A stretch of 64,000 bases of DNA from Unio delphinus (taxonomy: Eukaryota > Mollusca > Bivalvia > Unionida > Unionidae), in assembly GCA_029339505.1 (NCBI GenBank), contig JAQISU010000025.1, forward strand, positions 753,001-817,000. The letters run 5' to 3'. The translations under genes and the position numbers were made by a program. Below the pieces are notes generated by a model. That model searched no databases. It worked only from the letters and a program-made list of their open reading frames with translations, and was not told the origin of the DNA. Shown here piece by piece: positions 57,366 to 64,000 of this stretch; the first letter of the stretch is position 1, and every line of letters starts with the position of its first letter.

Positions 57366-60300
57366 TATTTCAAGACAAAATTAAACTAAATAAAATTTAA
57401 AATATCGAGTCTAGGTATAAATTGCATACTTTGAAGAATCAGTTTTTTGTTTCAGATAAAGTTCATTGGATGCTACAAAAGCATTAATGCTGGTCTCATG
57501 AAGAACATTTGTTCTCGTTATTAATTAAGGTTCATTATTTCAAGGTCATGAAGACAAACAGAACCATCGTCACAAATTTTCTAACTTGTACTTTCTGTTG
57601 CAAAAAATCATGTTTAACAGGTAACAGATAGAGATATATTATATACTGCAGCCAATTAAGTACTGAAATATCTGAATAACAAATGCTTGATTTTGAAAGA
57701 AAGCTTTCAATGTATATCTGAATAAGTTTTGTCACAGTAGATATGAATATGTTAGCATTGTGCGATATCAGATGTCATGCCCATGTCAATACCATCCATA
57801 GTCAAAACAAAATCAACAAAAAACTAACTCCATAAATGTTATAAGTTATAATTATACTTAATTAGTATGGAAAAATGAAACAAATATGCAATAAATATAT
57901 ACACAAGAGAAATAAAAATCACAAAAAATAGGTATGAAAATTTTGTCATCTTTTTCTTTGTCACAACTATTTTACAGTGATAAATGAACAAGCAGTGTTT
58001 TATGCAATCAAACAAATCAAGATGCAGACCACTGATCAAGAGCCATTTGTTTTTTTGATCTGACATTGTCCAGTTTAAAAAAAACAATCACAGACTGCTG
58101 CCCTTTGAAATGATTCGCTTTAAGTTCAGTTTCTGATGCTAAACATACTGAGAAGAATACACAATTTTGCTTTTCTTACAATAATTTTCTAAATTTGCAG
58201 AAATCTCAGTTAAAGGCGTAGTCTTTGTAAGCTGCGGAAATAATGGCTGTCAGTTTCAATCCAGTGCAGTGATGTTATGAGTAAATCAAACATTACTTGT
58301 TTGCAGTAAATTATGATTCTCTGTAAATCAATTACAAAGACAACTCCAAATCAACTACAAAGACAACTCCAAAACAACTATAAAGACAACTCCAAAACAA
58401 ATATTGAATCTACATGTTCTGATTGCTGATCCAATTAAGTTTACAATGAAGTCTTTGTTCTTGACTTTATGGAATGTCTGCATTTAATTTTTTCCGACTT
58501 GAATGTCTAAGCCCATTTTCAAGTTTTCCTTGTCTATATGTATTATTAACTTATAATACCCTAAGTTTTATTGAATGAAGAGATCAAAGTTACGATACAA
58601 GTAAATTTTGAGCAATATGGAAACTATTCATTCTAACATGTACAAAATTAAATTTTCTAAAAAGATTTGGCTTACATTATGACCCAAACCCTTCAACTAA
58701 TAAGTTTAGTAATTCTTACTAACCAAGTTTTGTTAATAGAAGGGCAAGTTATAAAAGATTAAAAGAAATGAAAAGGAAATTATAAAAATTAAAAATCTAT
58801 AATAAAGATTTGACGGCTTCTGTTGGAGAGAATAACAGATACAACTAGAATTTTTTGAAAACATTTTTATAAAAAGCTACGTGTATTCATGCTAGTACGA
58901 TAAAAGGCTTTCTTCTTTCAATGCCTAACAATGAACATTGTGATAAGGTACAGTAAATATATTTTGTTTTAAAATTATAATCAAAAGTTAAATTTCCAAA
59001 TATTTCTGATTTAATAAATAATGATATAAATTAATGACTATGAAAGGTACACTGGTGGCAATAGCTCTGTCGGCAGATTGTTTAAACATAATGGAAAAGA
59101 CTTCATACTTTCTGTCAAATTTGGTCAGATTGTGTTCCAGTGATTTTTAGATCAAGTATCTATTTTTAGCAATGGTGACCAAATCTGATGATGGTGACCA
59201 AATCTGATAACAGTTTTGCAACATTTGTAAAAACCTGAAAGGCATTCATGCCACGATGCTTTGTGTCAAATTTGTTCAAATTCTGTTAATCAAGTTTGAA
59301 ATTTTTGGTACATATTTATTATTGGTGGCTATATTTGAAGGCTGATGTGAATCCTTACATACAAACTTCAAAGGAATTCATACCAAGATGCTTTCTTTTA
59401 AATTTTTGTCAAATTCTGTTAAGCTGCATTTGGAGACATAAAGGTTTTCTGATTTGTAATAGTTTTCATATTTTGAAGATGGACTGGCAACATATGTATA
59501 AAAAAAAAAAATTTTTCTCACTCATACCGAAGTCAGGATGCAGTTGGTCCAGTTTTTATTAGAAGCAGACAATAGCATTGGTTGACTGGCAGATAACATG
59601 GATGCAGGGTCATACCTTATACCTGCCATTATTCCAGAAAGAGATGAAAGCATAACACCATTCTACTTTAATTTTTCTTCCCAATGTCCAGCATAAAGAT
59701 ACATATATCGATTAATGATTAAATGTACATGTATAACTGATTAAATGATGTCTGTCTATATAGAATAGAAATACTTAATACTTTTTTTTCATATAAAGTT
59801 TTCATACAGTTATTAATTGGATTATTTTGTTCTCATTCCTTTATTTTTACAGTGGCAGACACAGGAATGTGTTACACAAGGATTAAATATGGCATTCAAA
59901 AATTTGACCATCTTTATAATACACTCTAGTATACCCAACAGAAATGTCCCTTTAAAGGTGGTAAATAGCTTGCTATTTGTCTGATTTTGTCAGTTTTATT
60001 TTTAACAATATTCATTAGTTTAATATTGTTTATCACACTAAAATTTACATACATAATGTTAAATCTGAATCATGCATAATTTTACATGAATCATTTTTTA
60101 AATTAGATCAATTATCACCAAATCCATTATTAAAAAAATTGGAATCATGCATCATGTTACATGCAATTTTTCCCACTTCCCCCACAAATCTAATAAATTA
60201 TCGCCAAATCTTGCATTATCTCTCTGCAATTCAAATAAGTTAATGAAAATTATTACAGCTGCATTAGTATAAATACAAATTAAAGATAGAAGCAACACAA

Positions 60301-63300
60301 GAAACTGGCCGTTGCCTACATGTGAGACCTTGTCCTGAGGTTCAATAACGACGGCATTTGCTTTTTAAACAGGATAAAGATATAAGCCTATTTAAACTAT
60401 ATTCTTAATCCCTTGAAGACTGGATAAAATGGAAGAGTAAAAACAAAAAAAAGTAAGACTGAGGTTAAAAGCACCAAAAAACTAAGGCCGAGGTTAAAAT
60501 TGAATGAGGACGGATATATGGACGGAAAAGCACATGGGCACCATCAAGACTATGCTAACCTTCTGTGTGATGATCAAAATCACCCAATAACTAAATCTGC
60601 ACAACTGAACAAAGCAAAAGTAAAAATATTCCAGTTGATCCTAAATCAGCTAAAATAAATATGTGCAAATACATGGTGATTTATGGTGTACCGGTATATG
60701 TATTATTTCTATTTATAGATGTATTCTTTTACATTAAATAACCCAATTTTTTGTCAGATGACTTTCAACAAAATGGTGCATAAACCAATGGAAACGGGCT
60801 GCATGCAAGATTATTTTTTTTTAAATCCCAAAAAACAAACATAAAGCCATGAAATATACATCAGAGACTTACATTTGGCAGAAGGATGCTGCAATTGCCA
60901 AGAATTTTTTCATCCAAAGGTTTGCGTTTCAATGGGGGGAAAACAAATGCTAGAAACTAACTTTTTCAAATGAAAACACGGAGACTTAAGTATAGAATGC
61001 TGGCCACAGGGACTTGCATTTTGCAGTAATGTATCTGCATTTTTGAACTAATGCAGTCATATATTTATCAGGGACTAAACTACACCCGCAACAAAGCATG
61101 ACCGACTCACCTAACTGTACTTTTTTAAAATATAAATTCTTGTAATGGACAAGGTTTAATGGATAAATAGCGAGATAAATGGGCAGAAGTAACACAATAT
61201 GCTCCTGCCATATTCATACGAGTGTAATACAAATTTAGCTACACAATATGGCTGCTTTTTTCACGAGTTAGGGGCTGTCAGTAATTTGACTTTTACAAGA
61301 TTAAACTAATTGATTTATTTTGACCATATAATGTTAAAATAATATTCAACTCTAATCCAAATGGCATTAAAAGTTTAAAATATGAAAACTTAAATACATA
61401 TTAATGGTAAAATCTAACCCAAAGCCTGATGTGACCATTTAAGTACTGTCTTTAAAATGTTCTTGTTTCTTCTTCTCTTTCCCCAACTCCAATTTACCAA
61501 AGCGATCTAGAAACAATTTAATCACACACTAGCAATACACAAGTTGCTTTTAAAAAAAACTATATTTTGTCCTGAGAACATTTTATGAAATATCTAACAT
61601 AGAGTCAAATAAAAAAAATATCAACATCAATTAGGCCACATGTGTAATTTATAATTTCCCCAAGCATCCTGTTTTTGAAACTTTGTCCCAATTCAGAAGT
61701 TCAGCAGTTCAGTATTTATTAGATGCTTGTTGATTGATCTTTTTTTTAACCTGCTGCAGGACTTTAAACAATCTCAAACATTCAACTGAGTTTTTAAAAA
61801 AGTTACCTTGGAATTCGAGACAAGTAGTACTAATTATGATGGGCTCAGTAAGGTGGACAAGTTGTTTTTATCAAGGATGATGTATTAATGTAATTATCAC
61901 AATGTTCAATATATCTGTGTTCATTTTACAACAATTATATTTTATGCCAGTTAAAAATACAACCTATCCTTATACAACCAGTTTAAAAAATGCTGTAATC
62001 AGGCTTTGGGTACAAGCAAAAAAAGTGCTTCTGAACACAAAAGCATCTAAACCTGTTTTTGACAAGAGCAAATTATTATGTATACAAGCAATGCATCACA
62101 TTCTTCATTAAATATATCGACAATATAAATTAGTCATTAATATATTTCAATAAATATTTTATAAAAGATAAGATAAATAATAATTTATTCACAGGACATC
62201 ATAGAATAAATACATATCTCCATCTCAAGTTACTACAAAGCACTGTGATCAAACACAAAAGGATATTTTTTTTAAAAAGACATGCCCATGTGCATTTAAG
62301 GAATGATTCATGATAACACATGGATCTTTCATATTCTTCATATAATAAGAATAAAACAAGAAATTTCATACCTTCTTATTTTCACACACCATCAAAATTA
62401 TAATTCATTTTCTTTTATCCTTTTGGGGGGGGGGGGTTCTGGAGACTAAATTCTTACTAACAATCTGAATTATTTTAGTTACCTATGAAAATGATTTATT
62501 TTTTTATATCAATAATTTTTTTTCAACTGAAAAACCCCCTAAAGTTTGACTAATATATATTAAAAAGCCTTTAACAGGCACATGATTTTTGTGAATTTGG
62601 TAAAGAAAAAATATTTTCTGTCAAATTTATTTCAATAATGTTAAAAAAGCTAAAGTTATTTGCTAAGCTTTTATGTCACTTACATGCTGATTCTGAAAAA
62701 ATGTTGCAATCCCAAAATGTAACAAGTTTAAAGAAGTTGGAAGCAAACAGAAACATTGATACATACATACTAAGTATAAACAATATAATGATTTCTGGAA
62801 ATTCGAAGCAAGGTTAAAAGTGATCAATATTCTGTAAGTACGACTGTTCAAAATACATAATATACTTGCCTAGTGTTTAATAGTCAGATATAAAAGAATG
62901 CGTAAAGCCTAGTTGACTTAGAATATTAATGAAAGATGAGTCTCAATGACTTCAAAAAGTCTTAAACTAAACTTAATGTGCAGAGACCATTATGTTCTTA
63001 TTAGATTTACCATGGCTTCTGACATTTAAACCTCAAAGTCTATATATGTATCTTCCTTGACACATATACATGCCATCCAGAATTCTGGTAATGGAATATG
63101 ATATCAATCTTAAGTTTTGGTGCAGATATAAAAAAAGAAAACAAATGCATGGATGTACAAACAGATGTATACATTGATGTACAAACGAATATATACATTG
63201 ATGTACAAAGAGATGTATACATGGATGGACAGAATCATATGATTATACATGGACAGAACGATGCACTGAGCCTTTCGATGTGTATATAAAAACTCATTAA

Positions 63301-63655
63301 ACCTTGAAGGCCTTTCTTTCATGTGTATTTATGATTTGGTCCTTAGTTTAAAAATATACTTTTAGTTTCATCATATTTATTTGATTCCCCATCCTTGAAT
63401 ATTTTCAATCAAGTGATAAATCAACATACAAAACATCATTTCTGACAGCTTTGTATAGAAATAATCTCAAAAATATACAAAGGACCTATAATATACAAAA
63501 CAAAGGACCTACCAAGGTAGGTATGTTCAAAATGATACATGAATAATCTATTCAATATAAACTTTATCATCAGCACACACATTAATGTAAAAAGTTCATC
63601 AGGAATCATAGTGGTCTCTTTTTATATTGTCAGCTGTCCAGTGAGTTTAACAGTA
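57366..63655. other. AT-rich non-coding stretch with small tandem repeats
   Basis: 24-bp repeat at 58330-58401 (caaagacaactccaaa, three copies), a short duplication gatggtgaccaaatctgat at 59171-59209, a G-run at 62425-62436, and a 28-bp repeat at 63145-63240 (gatgtacaaacagatgtata). No gene recognised; a long 3' untranslated region or intron of a gene outside the window cannot be excluded. Confidence 0.5.
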
Positions 63656-63833
63656 CAGTAGAACCTGTCTTGAAAGACCACTCTTTCTGCAACAAAATTA
63701 TGGTCTCTCAAGACAGATGGTCTCTCATAACAGGTCACAATGCTGTATAATCATTAAATTTGTGCATAGAGAATATGGTCTCTCAAGACGGGTGGTGTCA
63801 CACAGCAGTGGTCTTTCAAGACAGGTTTCACTG
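63656..63833. mobile_element. pogo/Tigger-like MITE, 178 bp
   Basis: Inverted ends cagtagaacctgtcttgaaa + gaccac and gtggtctttcaagacaggtt + tcactg match at 24 of 26 positions. TA on each side (63654-63655, 63834-63835). The interior repeats the phrase atggtctctcaagac(ag/gg). Confidence 0.82.
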
Positions 63834-64000
63834 TATCTTCATTAGTTTGAACAGAATGCTGTTGAACAGTGTTGTTTTGTGACATTTTGTAGGATGAGCA
63901 CATAAACTGCAGTGGAGCACAAATTCTGCAAATTTGCAACAAACAGCAGTAATGATTTGACACGTACAAAGAAAGCAAAAACTATTCCATTCATGACATA
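63834..64000. other. Right edge, nothing recognised
   Basis: Short AT-rich end of the window. Confidence 0.5.

Overview
The window is nuclear DNA of an animal. It is AT-rich, has spliced genes with GT-AG introns, many microsatellites, minisatellites, tRNA-derived SINEs and non-LTR, DIRS-like and Penelope-like retroelements. The repeat landscape, including (CATA)n and (AAT)n arrays and recurring acatgta motifs, suggests a lophotrochozoan and most likely a bivalve mollusc. That assignment is an inference; no species is claimed.

Left part (1-10200, + strand): the last three coding exons of ferrochelatase (FECH), the final enzyme of haem synthesis, at 1934-2098, 2520-2579 and 9541-9723. The catalytic D-H-x-E stretch and the animal-type [2Fe-2S] cysteines are visible. 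The 7 kb last intron holds a decayed DIRS-type retrotransposon (about 4771-8471) in which RNase H appears fused to the end of the tyrosine recombinase by an internal deletion. A minisatellite that seems to derive from the last coding codons of FECH follows the stop codon.

Middle left (10200-20000): no host gene recognised. It holds a hAT-like MITE with terminal inverted repeats, tRNA-derived SINEs, a 3' fragment of a LINE, and simple and minisatellite arrays.

Centre (about 16700-49000): a direct segmental duplication carrying two paralogous four-exon genes on the minus strand, gene A (20805-24962, 440 aa) and gene B (37602-48269, 418 aa). Each encodes a membrane protein with four tandem TM2 domains, predicted to give eight membrane segments, and a Pro/Tyr/Gln-rich tail ending in a PPPY motif. 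All splice junctions could be followed in phase. Gene B has a shifted splice acceptor, an early stop just after PPPYSE, a LINE and a promoter-like duplicate in intron 1, and a hAT-like MITE in intron 2 that is absent from gene A. Exon 2 is far more alike between the copies than exons 1 and 3, which suggests local gene conversion. Between the genes lie minisatellites and a Penelope-like element fragment with an uninterrupted GIY-YIG reading frame between long inverted arms.

Right part (49000-64000): no host gene recognised. It holds an L2/CR1-like LINE tail, a full-length tRNA-derived SINE with a perfect 12-bp target duplication, a 5'-truncated LINE (52449-54530, minus) and two pogo/Tigger-like MITEs with TA target sites. 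The rest is AT-rich sequence with nothing recognisable.
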